This document shows positions 12,901-27,900 of a stretch of DNA of 64,000 nucleotides, one piece after another. Within the stretch, counting starts at the first letter, position 1. Each line of letters begins with the position of its first letter. The position numbers and the translations under genes are program-made. The DNA lies in NCBI RefSeq assembly GCF_016086655.4, contig NC_052136.2, positions 16,306,001 through 16,370,000 on the forward strand. Direction: 5' to 3'. The DNA is from Lepeophtheirus salmonis (lineage: Eukaryota; Arthropoda; Copepoda; Siphonostomatoida; Caligidae). The notes under the pieces are model-generated. The model saw only the letters and a list, made by a program, of their open reading frames with translations, was not told where the DNA came from and ran no database searches.

Positions 12901-15900
12901 ATTTCTGCTATGTATGCCTGATTGAAAAAAAAAAATTCAATGAATAGTCAGGGTGACTATCTAAGTTTCTGTTTTTTTTTATTTATAAAAAAAACATACC
13001 GAGACGTCATATTTTTTTTACAACTATAGAGATAAGACATAGGAAATCAAACTTGAGACAATATAATAAGTCAGGCCGTAATAAATATATATTCTTTTCT
13101 TGAGTAGTAGGTATTAAAGGACCCTTGTAAACACCTTGTTCTTCTGGGTAATAAAATTTAATGATCCATGTGGAACCATTAAGTAAAAGAAGAAGAATAA
13201 AAAATCCCCCCTGCATGTTGTTGTATCGTCGTCTCCCATAACAGTTCTCAAAATGGTTCAATTAGTTAGTATAAAAAAAAAAGAAGTCTATTAGGTCATA
13301 CTTAGAGGGTCATCACTTATCAAGCACATAGAATGAGTCTTGTATTATTAATTCTTACAACAAGTATGTTATTAGTAGTGTTGTGTCGACTCAAACACTT
13401 ATCGACTTGAGTTCATGAGTTTTTGACTCAACATAAATGGTCTTATGTGAGGAGACAAACTAGACTAATGGTTGTGTCTGCCCTAATTTCTTCGGTCCAA
13501 TCCTATCTTAGGGAGTACCTTAATCATAAATTTGTTGTTGGGGGGGGCTGCTTGGAGTCACCATGTATGACTCCTCACCATTAATAAATACTACCTTTGA
13601 AAATGTTATTGAGGAGGTCCCTGTTAGGACAAAACTGTCTATCTTTGAATTTTTACTAAATATTTCGATAGTCTCAGATAAGGGATTTTCTAATCAATCA
13701 TAATTTTTAATGTATATCATCGAATATCTGATGAGACAAACTAGGCATATACCACGGGTTGTTTTGTAACAAATTGCACGATCTCTCGCACGTTGTGACC
13801 CTTATTGTATCATGCAACCTTTCCCCGGAAAAGAAAGAGAAAAAAGTTGATAGTATGAAATTATTGATCAATAGTAGTAAGGAATTGTTCAGAGCTTACA
13901 AGGAGCTAATTCTAGTTCAACCAATCAACGTTCAGAACACTGATTCGGAGAAAAGAATCAGAAGCCAAAATATAAATAACAAAATACACTAGAGATTTTT
14001 GTATTAGCTAGGTAACACCATACACTAATACTACATAAAAATATTAGTTCATTAAAGGTGTGAAAACAAAAAAATCACTGACGTAATAAAAGAGCAGTCT
14101 GTATGCGTTGCAACTGAATTTTTTATCTTTCTATTTTGCTTTTCTAATTTATCGACTCAAGTCGATCCTTAACCACTCGAGTCAAGTCGATACAACACTA
14201 GTTATTATACTATTTATTCTCTTTTGTCATTTGGATTTCCTGTCTTCAAAAGCGAGAAGATGATGGTGATTATGGGTTAGCGTGACGGATGGGCTCTATA
14301 AAAGTGCCTACTATTATTATTATGACTGAGTATAATTCGTGAGTACATAGTTGTAGGCCTCGGATGTTGTTGTGGGAGGAGGATGGGGGTTCTAGTTAAC
14401 CTTCAAAATATTGTGATTGTACCTACTAAAGGATTTACAGTTGGGTTATAATTTGTTACATACTTCTTCCTATGGCCCCTTTGTTTGATATGCAATGACA
14501 GGATATTTATATTTATAAATATTATCTCTTTGAACCTATTACCTATAATAATAATAAATGATTATTTGAATTAATTATTGCATTTGTTTAGTTCTTCCTA
14601 AAATATTATTATTAATAATAATATATTGGTTAAGTTCGCTAGTCTCTAAAAATAATTGTCCTTGAAATAATTGATATTATTATTGAAGGGTATTATTTGT
14701 TAGAATCAAACATTGTGTATGTTTGTAACTTTATAGATACTTCTACAAAAGTTGCAAGTAACGAAACAAGACGTTGTTTGTACATGTTTATACTTCATAT
14801 AGTCTATTCTTCCCACCCACTATAACCTACTATACTATGTATTATAAAAGTATTTTGTTAGAATGGTTATTCATTATTATACTGCCCCGTTTTTGGGTTA
14901 ATATTTTTATTTATCCGTACATGGACCTTTTCTTCTGAGGACGATAAAAAACTGACTTAGATAATATTTGGGACCTTTGAGGGTATTTTTGACATATATA
15001 TAGTACAATTCATATTATATTTTTTAATGATATTTTTTGTCGAAATTGGCCATTTTTAGGCCTCTTGTACTGTATCAAAGGATAATGTAAATTGTAAGGA
15101 CTTTTGGCAAAAAATGAACATGGTAATTTGAAGAATGTTTAGAGGGGGCAGCTTAGCAATTAAAATGTTTTGTTTGATTAGCTGGAAGTAGTTAAGAGAG
15201 AAAGGATATACATACAAATCACACTCTCTATCAAGCAAGAACATAGGCAGGAATTACTCCGTTTTCGATCCTCAATTCTACTCCGAGTCCAACAGGGACT
15301 TACACTTACTCTCTGTCTCTCATGAGTATTCAAACTCGTGTTCCATGTATACACTTTATACTCAGATGTTCTCTTATCAAGAATAATGATAAGTGCCTTT
15401 AGAAAATAAATAAAAAACACTGTTCATGGTGGTAAGTACAAAAAAATACTCGCTTGTTAAAAAGTGTTAAGGATTTACAACTCTAGCTATGAGTATAAAA
15501 ATTGTACTTTTATGTTCCTTAGTATTTGGTTTGTCATTAAAAAAGTATTGTACACCTTGTTTTTAATCGTTTAAAGTATGGATCCTCATGCATAGACTCG
15601 CGCCACAGAATAATGTTTGAATGTTCATTTTTTATTATCAGTCGTAAGATATTTTTAGGTAGCTTCTCTGCAGAATATCGAATAGACTAAAGAATGCATC
15701 TGTGTCTATTTCATAAAATGAGACGAAGAGAGAATCATATTTTCATAAGATGCACTCATACTTATGAAGTAAAAAGATTTATTAATGCAATATATGTATA
15801 CAATAAGTGCCAGCCCGTGGCACATCAAAAGTTTGGGGAACCCGGGTTTAAAGGGTATTAAGATTTGATAAACTTTGTCAATGTCCGTTTTTTGAGTGTC

Positions 15901-18900
15901 CCTAGCAGTAAAAGTATTTGTGCTGAGGGGGGAAAATGTTAAGCGAAAACGGGATAGTCTAGTGCCCACCTATGACATTATTGATCTACTTATACAACAA
16001 CAAAGGTATGTTTTTTATTTACCTTATTTGATGCTTAATTCTTTGAGTATGAGTTTTGAGTTCCTTCCTTGTATCTTCATTTTGAAATGAGTGAAGAGAA
16101 TAATGCACTTAATATAATAAAGTGCATAGTAGCATTTTATTTTATGAGTATATTAATATCGTAGTATTTTTGGAGGTGGTTTTTAGGAATGATCATTCCA
16201 TTTGGGATACTTTTTCAGGCGTGTGCATTGTTGATTAATGATGATATAGCCCTCTTTCTTCCTCCCTCTCTCCTCCTACGTCATTCTTTTGATGGGAAGT
16301 TTTTATTGTGTATTTTTCCGAGAGTTTGAAAAACGAGACATTACTTCAAAAAGGATTTTAGTCTTTAGTAAAGTACAGACGTTGCCTGTAGCTGCGTTGC
16401 CCTCTGGCTATTATTGTTGTTTCTTCTTTTATAATTAATAGTCGATTTTACAAAAAAAGAATAATATTATTAATATAAAAAATATGTTAAAAAGCACAAG
16501 AAAATTTTAAATCACAAATCTCCATCATTGACTCCACAATGCAGCAGAGTTCTCCAAAGTTTCCACGTTCCCCAAAGTTAGGAGGTTCACGATCTCCCAG
16601 GCTAGGAGGATCGCCCATGGCCTCCCTTAGAAAATATCATATCAGCGATAAATTGAATGTAATCCAACATCAGGTAGATTTGCTTTGTTATATCATTATT
16701 GTCATACAAGTACAAATCATTATATCATCTCCACACATTGCTCCCTTAAACACAACATATGTTACGCTTTATTTGCAATTTCTTTATTTTTCTTCAAATC
16801 TCTCTCTCTAGAATGTTCATTGTTGTAACATATATATGACATGTTGTTGAAGTCTGTGATTTAATACATTTTTTAAGAAGTATGTCATTTGCTGTAATAT
16901 TATATTGAAAGACATAGCATAACATATTTTAATACATATAGGAGTAAGGCCCCTGACTTATACTTAGTTAGAAATACTGTAGTTATGTCAACGACTCCTA
17001 AAAAAGAATCAATTTAAATGTAATAGTTCACTTTATTCAGCTTAGATGCTTCTCCTAATGTCAGTGATGTCAATATCGTTTCACACAAAAACAATTTTGA
17101 GCAAATAATCAAGAAAGGGTAAATGTCAAAAAAAAAAAAAAAATACACCATATATATTCAGCCCAATATTTCATTAACATATTACGGTCGATTATAGCCA
17201 TTGTATTCAAATTAATGGCATGATTTGATATGCTCATAATGTTAACTATAGTTTAGAGCCATCATTTGATCTATGAGTCTTAACTTAGCCCTGATATGGT
17301 TCCTTTCAAATAGAATGCATCATTTTCTAATTTTTTTTACTACTATATTTGCGATTTTTTGCAAAGGATTCATCAAAATTAATTTTCGGTAGGTAATTTG
17401 TAGAATAAACCATAAATTAGTTGAATGAAATAAAATTTTTGTCAAATGAAACATTTCATAAAATTTAATACTTTTTTAAATTGAATGATACAAATTAATA
17501 CCTATTACTATTTCAATCTTAAAATGTATAGAATAAACTTCTCTCTGTCTTATATTTCTAGCGTCCTCTATATTGTTAACATACCAAAGAAATAGACAAC
17601 AAAATGCCTATGTCTACCTATACTGTACATATAGTACATTTGAAGGCTTTATCTTCATGGGTAACAATTAAACCTCATATATTTGGGGTTCTTACGAAGA
17701 AAAAAAAAAGAATAAATAGAAGTAATTAAACTTAAATAACATAAATATTCATAAAGATGTCAAGGCTATGACTTCTTTTTCGTGATGATTATGTAGGAAA
17801 AAAATGTTTTCAACCAAGAAACGGGAAACATGAGCAATTACTGAATACATTCATCAACTTTGGGTATGTTCAATATACCTATTTAAATATAATATCAGGA
17901 GCAGTACTTGTTTATCCATACAACATCGTGTTTATGTGTTTGAAAACATACATGTAGGCGGTGAACACAAAAACAATCTTGAACAAAAATTAAGAGACTG
18001 AGAAATGCCCTTTTTTTATAACATAACATAACATAATGGGTGAGATCCAAATTTTCGTAACTCAAATACTGTTGAGAGAAACTCCATTATTTCAATATGA
18101 ATAATAGTGTTTTCAATTTTGTACAATAAAATGGATGGAAGAAATTCATTTCATCAGTCTGAATTTCCATTTTTTATTAAATATTCACATTGAATATTAT
18201 ACTTTTAGGATGATATGTCGGCAATTATAGCAATATTGTTAATTTTTGAGTTACGACAATTTGTCCCTCAATTCTTATCATATAAATATCGCCCCATATT
18301 TCATTTACCTATTTTCGTCTATGATAGGCTATATATTTCAATTTCTGGTATGGTTTGATATTGCCAAGAAGATTGACTATAGTTTAGAGCCTTCATTTTA
18401 TTTATGAGACTTTATTTGGCTCCGATATGATCCCCTTTTAAATACATAAAATCTACGCATTCATAATTCTTTCATTGTGACAAGGATTTTTTGCTACTGT
18501 AAGTAGTCCCATTTGCGGCGCCTTCAAAGGATTATTCAGAATCCATTGGTAATATACATTGACGACCATGAACTCGTTGAAGAATACAAATGTAGACCAG
18601 GCTCCATTTTGAGAAAAATCATTCTAGCTTGTTTTTATGTCGACGCGGGCTTCATATAATTCACTTGTTTCGATAATGAAGTCAATATTTGAGTGTCATA
18701 TTATTCATTTATCCTTATTAGATGCGTTGCTCCATAGTGTGTTAATATTATTCTGCTGAATTGTGTATATAGTCACAATATTTTTATGTACATGTTAATG
18801 CCTAACAGGGAAATATACTACGAATTAATCATATTTTGTTACTTTACTTTGCGGATTAGATGTCAAAGGGCATTCCTTGCTTAGTAGAGTAGTAGTAAAT

Positions 18901-21900
18901 TTGATAGTCACTACAATTTCCTGTTTTTTCATCACTTTTGTAAGACATGCCCTTGATTAAAGCACATTTCCAGTCGCATATACAATTTAAAATATATGCC
19001 TACCTACGTTCCTAGGAAGCATTGCAAGTAGTGTTGTGTTGGTTCCAATGTATTCAGTCCAGTATTAGGACCGGTCTTTAAGTGATTGATATTACTTTCT
19101 TCAAGGACTGTCCAGTGGGATTCGACCGGACCGTGGTCCTCGATAAGTAGTGATGTGAATTTTGAAGCTGGCCCGTTTTTTTTTGTTGTTTTTTTTTTAA
19201 TTGGTAATTTGAAGAATTAATTTTCTTTTCCTTACCGGCAGTTGTTATTATAATTTAATTCCTGAGGAGTGAACTTCCTTTTCTACTACATTCAATTATA
19301 TTCAAAACCTGAATGAACACTCGGTGTGTGCTCATTTCAGACGGAGCGTTACCCTGAAGATTTGTTGTGGAGTTATAGTTGTAAGTCCTTGATAGACATA
19401 AAGTAGAATTGGGGATCGACATCGGAATATTTCTTACCAATGTCCTTGTTAATTTCCTACTCCCCTTCCACCCTTGCCACAGGTGATTGTAGCTGATCTC
19501 TTCTAAAGCATCTTTAATCTCCACCAAAACATTCCTCAGGGTTACCATGTTGATTTTCGGTTTTTTTAACATTCCCATTATACACACTCTTTTCATCACT
19601 ATTTATAAGGACCGGCACAAAACTAATTATAATTATTGCTGATAAAACAAATGAGAGTTAACCTTTTGTAATAACTAAGTACATATTTGATATTTCTCTA
19701 AATAGAGTCTGGAGTACATTTGTATTCTATTAATAATTATCAGTCACTTCTATAAATAACTTTATCTGATTAATCCTTTTGAAGCGCCGCAAGTTGCACT
19801 TAAAGTAGCAAAAATTAACGCCACTCTAAACTTTTTATTACCTACTCATAAAAAAAGCCCAACCCCCAATACTAAAATAAACAATGTACAGCCCACATAA
19901 CTCTCAACTCTATTACCTAAGCCTTCAATTCTTAGAACAGGAAATAAAATGACTAACTTCAGACTAAATAATTGTTTTAAAAAACGTAAAGAAAACATTA
20001 TCCAATTTTCAAATTTATAATTGTTACAAAATATGAAACCTTGTTTAATAAGTTACCTGCATTAAGCAGTCCCTTTTTTCATTTTATTTTGCCTGACCGC
20101 TTAATAAAGATTGCACTGTAATCTGTTAACGTATTTGAAAGGGGTTATAGTGGAGACTAATTAAGTTTTATAAATCAAATGATTGGTAACATTATTGGTT
20201 ATCTCATTTTATCCCATAAATTTGAGTGCAAAGCCAAGAATTCATCGAAATATGTCTATGGAATATTAAACTAAATGTATTTGATGTACAAAAATATATT
20301 TGAAATTTCTCCTTTTCTTGATTTTTGTTTGAAGATTGTTTTAGTACTAACACACAAGAGTTCGTTCTGGCTATTATTATTACTATAGTCAAGGCGAAGA
20401 CGTGACTCCCACTCTCCTCTTGTTTGATCTTGAAGTTTCTGGCTTTGTTTAGGTAGCTACCTATGTAGATTGGATTTGTTGTTGTTATAGAACATTTTTC
20501 ATACGGGATCTTAATAGTTAATGCCCATCATATTTTGTCGTCATGTTGAAATGGACATGAAAATGGCCTTCCTCCTATTCACTTTACTTAGCCACTATGA
20601 ACCAATCTAGATAGCTAAATTTTACACTAAATCGTATCCTTGAGATTTCCGCATAATATAACAGTATGCCTGAATAATTTCATTTACCTGTTACTTCTTA
20701 TTATTATTTCAATTGATATTTAATATCTCTTTCCTATGTCCCTTGTAAGATGATATTACTTCAAATATTCTAAATATTTGTATAGAGAATTTCTATATTT
20801 AATCACATGAATATCGTGCGAGAAGAGGTGATCTTGACTTACTGATTGCTCTATTTATATATAGAGAGAGCTATAAATATATAACAGTATTTTGTATATA
20901 AGTACCTATATAATAGTCTAGTCATATGATTATTTTCTTATCTATCACTCTAGCTATATAGATAAAGTTCTTGTTTCTCTCCCTCTTTCATCTTGCTATA
21001 TGTACATTACATAGACTGCCTCATTTTCGGGGTAATTTACCTTACGTAAAGACCTTTTCTATTAGAAACAATCAAAAAACTGACTTGACAAAGTTATAGG
21101 CCTCTCAGGGGTGATGCATGCCATTTTATTTGAAAATTGTGTGATTTTAAGGTTTTATAATGCTCAATAGTTTGCAGTTTTCCTCAAATGTTCTTCCTTT
21201 TTGTTTAACAACTAGTATCACTTCAACTAGGGTTAAATTTTTACTATGTTATGCCATCATTGAGTACATGCTAGACCCCTTAAATCACTGGTTATATACC
21301 TTGTATGAGGCACTAAACCTAACCAGTTTCATGTGAACATTCAACTAACCATTCTTAATTGGTCAAGCAGAGCGTTTCATTACCAGAAGTGGGTATTCTG
21401 CTAATCCGCTCATTTGAGTACTAAAAAAACCCTAGTGGATCGACAAATTAACGGAATACTAAAATTATTTGAATGCTGATCCCATCATAACTTCATACTT
21501 ACTTAAGATCTACTGGCTTTTGAATATTTGATATTTGAGCCTATAGTTTCAGTTACGCTTTGAGTTGGTCCTTAATGGGTTCAATAAAATCCAATCTTCA
21601 AATGGATATATTTATAAACCCGTTACTGGGGTTATATCGCTCTGTTAGCCCAACTTCTACTAGGCCTAGTGAGGAAAAAGTATCAACGACTAACACTCTT
21701 AGCCAGAGGGAATGGGAAGGTAATTTAACAAACCTTTGCATTAAAATAATTTAATTAATGAAATAACGTAAGTGGATTAGCATTTGCGGGTCCATGAACC
21801 TACAAAATCAGCGGATTTAGTGATAGCAGAACAGCCAAAAAATTAGCGAACTAACGAAAAATTAGTGGGTGCCCACTTTTGGTCATTACATATAATATGA

Positions 21901-24900
21901 ATCGGATGTGTGTCTTGACTGCCACCTAACTCTGAGACTGACTAATCGAACTCAGCTTATAAACCACTTCCTTAAATGATTAAAAACAAATTACACAATA
22001 TTTTTACCTGGTTAACTAAATACTAAAAAAATATAGAAAGTTCCATTTTTGACTCATGATAATATTTGGGACGGTACAAGATACTTAAAAATTGCCGATT
22101 ATGACCTAAAAATCCAAACAATTAATACTGTTTTCCACTTTTGTACTTTAACATATAATATTTCTCAGTCTTAGAAATAGATTTTTAAGTTTCCCTTATC
22201 GCATTTTTAATTATATGTATTTATATGCATACATATAAATTTTAATACATAAATAGTTATTTGTCAAAAAAAGATATTTTCCAAGGGTGTCGTTTATCTT
22301 TTTCTATTACCTATGTCATTATGATGATACGTGCATATATCTACACAAATGGTGGATGCCTCGTAGTGAAACTCTAAAATATATGTATGTATGCTAATAA
22401 AATGTGAAGGACACTGCTACATGTCTCTAATATATTATATAGAGTGTTTTCACTGATGTAATAAATTGTATCACAATTGAAGGAGACGCCATCTTGGGGC
22501 CTGACAGTACTACAAAAAAGGCACAAATTTCAAATACATGTTGATAAAAGTTCATCAATTGGCTTAAGAATAAATCATGGTATACTACTTGATGCCAATG
22601 ATAAACTGTGATATTTGAATTAAATCAAAGTAATCGGTATTGAAAATCCCTATCAAATGACTAGATTTGTACTTTTTTTGATAGATTAGGTACGAACAAA
22701 GTAGGATAGTTAGTGAACAAAATCTTATTCCTTCCATTGTCAAGACCAGGTGGTCCATTGAAATCTGAACACATAATAATTAATGAAGTTTTATTGATTG
22801 AAATTTATTCATATTTCGATATATTAAAGCATAAATAATTAGTTACAAAACAAAATAAACATGAGCTCTCTAGCTTATGAACATGCAGAACTGAACTGGA
22901 CCGGACCGAGACACTGTAAACCTACTGGACAATTTATGACTACATCAGTATATCCATTCTCATTTATAGGTACACAATAAATGTATTTTATACAATTGAC
23001 AATGTGATCTCTTGTTGCTTCAAATATATCTATACAAGTTGACAAAATGACTCAAGAACGGGATCTGCGAATTTCCATTCGCGTACTCCAAGCAGTTGGG
23101 CATATCCAGGACCTCCATCTACGCTGTCAGCAAGTCCGAAACGTTGGGGAGAAATAAGGTCAATTCCCTCTATTTCATGAGGGTTCATGCAAGAGATCTC
23201 GGGGTTCTGCACCCGACTATCCAGAGAGCTATCGAAAAATCACAAGGTTGGAAAACCCTTGTGACGGTGGAGAGGCCACTTTTGACACCAGTAATAAGAT
23301 AAACCTATCTCCTAGGTTGTAAGACTCTTATGAACCATTTTTGACACCTTTGCCCCCCCCAACTGCCTACTGATAACAACTCCCTTGACTACACCTTATG
23401 GGTGCAAGCTGAGGGGAAGTCCTGCAGTGTCCAATATCCAAACACCCCAAGACCCTCAAAGCTACTTTCAGACAGCACTAGGACTACGTCCGCAGCAGGA
23501 AGCCACCATTGCCGCTATGGGTGGTTACATTAATTATTAAGAGAGCTCACTCACACATTTATTTATAGTATTAATTTTGTTGAAATTCTTTTGTTAATTA
23601 ATAAATTATATCTTCTTGCAGTTTAAAATTCAAAGTGTTGAGATTTTAATGGAACACTCGGTATATAATTTATTGTCCATACTATGGAAATAAGATTGTA
23701 TAACGATATAATTGAATATTTTTATTACATATTAATGTCTGATACATAATAAAAATAGGTATTAGAGAGATAGATTTTTGATGAGACAGTAAAGCTTAAG
23801 TTCTTCTATCAATATTATGTCCCGTTTTGACATTTAAATATGTACATATCAATGAATCTCTTTTAGTTTTAATGAAAACAGGGTTTTGTATTTACAAAAC
23901 CCTGTTGTGTAGGCCCCAAAATGACTGACATCAACAATACTGACGTTACATGAAAACGCTCCATTGTATATTTTGTATATGAGTTGGGGTTTTGTACAAA
24001 TTGCAATTTGTGAATGCCATAATTCCCTACTTAATTACAACAGTTATTTCCAACTGAGGTTTCTAGGATCCCTTATGCTCTGTTATGTATCGTTAAGGGC
24101 TCCATATGAGAAATGAGAAATGAAACATTTGGTTGTGTGTATTTTATATGCCACATAATATTTTATAAAAATGTTATTATAGCGCCGGAGTGAGGAAAAG
24201 GAAGGTTGAATAACTGAACTAAAAAATCAGTCATTATAATTACCAACTATATATTGTTACTATCATTTCATTTTGATCTTTTAATATTACTTATTTAGAA
24301 GTAGTACAGGTAACTGGAGGCATTTGAACTTTATAATGTGTCACGGAATACTTATTAGCAATTAGTCATTTTTATTTTCAAAAGAGTCACAAATTACACC
24401 CTAATAAATATAGTGACCATCTGAAGCAGTGATTTCCAACCTTTTCATCACTTCAGATCCCTTAGCATTTTTATATCCTGCAGCATAAATTATTATTATA
24501 ATTATAAATATAATCAACCAAATGTATAATTTCTCGCACGGAGCCCTTGACGATGCACATACATTTATTCTTATAGGGGGATGATAATTAATTATTTATT
24601 ACATTTTTGTAAATTAGAACTACATTAGAATTTACAAGCCGATTAAGGCGTTAACGCTTTATAAGGATATTCTTTTATAATGGAGAGTTATGAAAATATC
24701 GAATTAGTTATAGTAAATGATATATATAATTAATTTGATAAGACTGATTTCTATAATATCGGACATATTTTGTCGGTCTTCTGGCTTATGTGGGGTCTAT
24801 TGTAGTTAGCAAATACAAATTTCAACTTTCTCAAACTGCAAGATACTTGATGTACATGTGTTTAGTAGTAGTCATTAGAGTCAATTACCTCCTTGTGACT

Positions 24901-27900
24901 GGATAATAGATAGATAGGTTTGAGTCAGTTGCTTTGGTTGTCAAGTACTTCTCACACACATACTTTGCTCGTCATTCGAGATATTTAATAGTGTTAATAG
25001 TCTGTTCTCGATACCCTCTTACAGGGAATTTTGAAACCCCTTATAGTTATAGCCGTTCAAATGTATGTATGTTCTAGGTATTAAATTTAAATCTTTAAAA
25101 AATGTTTCATGTCACGAATAACGCTCTTAGCCTGGTTTCAACTTGTACGTGTAAACAAGTTACTTTTTGTGTATAACATAATATGTCTCATTGACTGCAG
25201 GATTGGACGTGTTCACACTTTTCCCGTTCATTTTATATAAAAAATTCTTGCACATGCGTCCATTCGTTCATTTTTAAGCTGATAAAATTTGTTCATGCAA
25301 ATTTTTGTATAAGACAATAATGTAATCGCTGATTAAATTGGAGGAAAAACCATGTAACAAATAAAATAATTATTGTGTTGCCGCATATAAAGAACAAATT
25401 GACAATCAGACGGAGTTGGTTCACGATGTATTTGTTTAAAAATTCCTCTCACTTGAGGAACTTAATTTGAACAGGATTTTTTCATCTATGAGAAAACATT
25501 TTTACCTGTACAAGGTCGAGGAGAACAATATAAATAGTGTGAAACAAAACCAAAAAAGGACTGAAGTATAAACGGATCAATTATCTTTCCCCCCACCCAC
25601 TAGTCGTTCATTTCACCCCATTTTTGGCGCTTAAAAATAAACGGAAAGCATTAAAGGCAAGGCTTTCATTTTCTACTCAATCTCTAAGCTTGGTTAACCA
25701 GGAGCTGTGCAACTAGAATAACCTTGACCATCCTAATTTTTGATAGATTACAATAATCACATACAGGTTACAACAACAAATCCAGTGCTTCAGATTTCCG
25801 TATTTTTTCGGCATATATGATGGTTAAATTGTGGATTTTTTTTTCCCCGGCGAAATATCCATATAAACGTTTCATTAAGTATTCAAATCACCGCTATGGA
25901 GTCAACAACATGAGATTTTAAGATGGTTGCCCGATACTGTTGATGGGTCTCCGGCAATAGGATTCTGCTGCCCTGCCATACCTCCAAAACGACTCAGGAT
26001 TGGCTCCAGGAGTACTGATAGGAATGTTTGAGGATATTTGGCCTCTTAGCTCACCCTATCTTAATCCGATGGATTACTTTGGTTTTGAGCTACCTTGAGT
26101 CAAAGGTCAACAGAGGTATTAACACCACCTAGAAGTCCCTGATCGATTACTTCATCCAAGAAAGTAGATTAGCCTCTATTTTCTAATGCATATGCGCGTT
26201 TCAGGATCCGAATCGAGGTCTTAATAGAGACTGGCAGTTGCTAAATTGAGTTAAATATATTCTCAAGGATTACAAAATGACTATTTTATGTTAATTTAAA
26301 GTATATGGATCAAAAGTGCTGGATTTCGTTTTTACATCCTGCAGTAAAAAAATGATCTGGTTTTTGTTTAAATAACAGTTGTTGGTCCTTCACTTTCAAA
26401 AACAGTTCACGAGCCGCCTATTGAATCTTTCTTGAACATACCCTATACAAACGATCCAATATTTGAATTTCTTGGCATAAACATGATTTTTTCCCCTAAA
26501 ATTATAATTTTGATATGAATTACAATTTAGGGATGACCCGTGCTCACGTGCGTGCTAGTCATCTCTCTTGTATTTGTCGTTGCATTCTATACTTGATTTG
26601 ATACAGGAGCTTCCTTACAAAAACTGTTTAAACTCATAGCTAGTGATCCAAAACTTTCTTCAAATTGTCTGAGTTATCATGTCAATTTTCGGTTTCTTCT
26701 TTTAACATACCCAAAATACACACGATTTTCATCACTATTCATTGCTGGATATGGGTTTGTTGGTCGAGTGCGATTAACCTTTGTTAATATCAGCTACCTT
26801 TTTTATGATCATAGAGCGAGAAAATGAGTTACTCCTATAAAGAGAAGAACCTTCTACATGAAAATAGCATTACTGCAGGGAAAATAATATAATTATTTTT
26901 AAATTCATATATATTTATTTTATTATGCATTTTTCAATCAATTTACAACAGAGATAGGCGAGAATTCTTCTTTTAGAGGGAGATGTTAACACACCACGAC
27001 TTATTAAATGATTAACAAAAAAAAGAGAACACTCATCAACCGTTTTTCCCTTTCTTATCGCTATATTAAGTTTTTTCTTTACCCACATCCCCTCTTTACT
27101 TATAGTTGTGTCAAGGTAGTAAATACTAAAGTACTTCTATATATTCGATTTCTGATATTAAGGATATTTATTTCTTATTATTAGTAGAAGTCTGAGCAAA
27201 GGAAAAGCGGTAACGAGAAGAAGAAGTTGTGTGTATATTAAATATATATCATTTTTTGACTTCCTCAAATGGAAATTAAATTATGTATGTACTTACCTCC
27301 TGCACATATTAAATCATAATTCATTATATTATGCATGTATGTAAGTAAGGATCCCACACTTGTAAGAAATAATATAGTAATACTAAGGAGAAGAGAAGAA
27401 GAAGCTAAGAAAAATAAAAAGATCTCCTCCCTTGGTTTCATATTACTTCGTTATTATTATTAGTATTACAGTATGCAGGAATACTTTTTTTTTTTTTTAT
27501 TCCTTCGCTATGTATGTGTGCATCATCTTTGATTTTTATTGATGTGTTATTAAATTGGGGATGAGTCAGTGGCATCCCACTATTTGCAGAATTTTGATAA
27601 TAAAAACAATAATATAAAAAACTTATTTTCTATAAACTTTTATATTTCATAATTTTCGAGAGAAAAAATTCAACTTCCCTTTAATTTGAACGCAAAATTG
27701 CTACTCGTTCAAATTTGCTCTCCTGAAAAAATTATCAAATCCAAAATTTAAAAACAAAAGTCTCAAATTTGGCCTTTATTAATAATAAAATAAACTTTTC
27801 GGTCAAACTTGTGAAAAAAAATTATTTTAGGTTGTAACCCAGGAGCCTGCCAAATTTAGGGGCCCACTAATGGGCAGAAAATTTGTATTTTGTAAATTTT

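Noticed and set aside
16674..16811. Continuation of the exon B frame as coding
   Set aside because: It follows a CAG|gtagat donor, becomes hydrophobic and simple, and would not join the formin.
19255..19599. 114-codon minus ORF as a host gene
   Set aside because: The same DNA recurs elsewhere in the window in other orientations, so it is a dispersed repeat.
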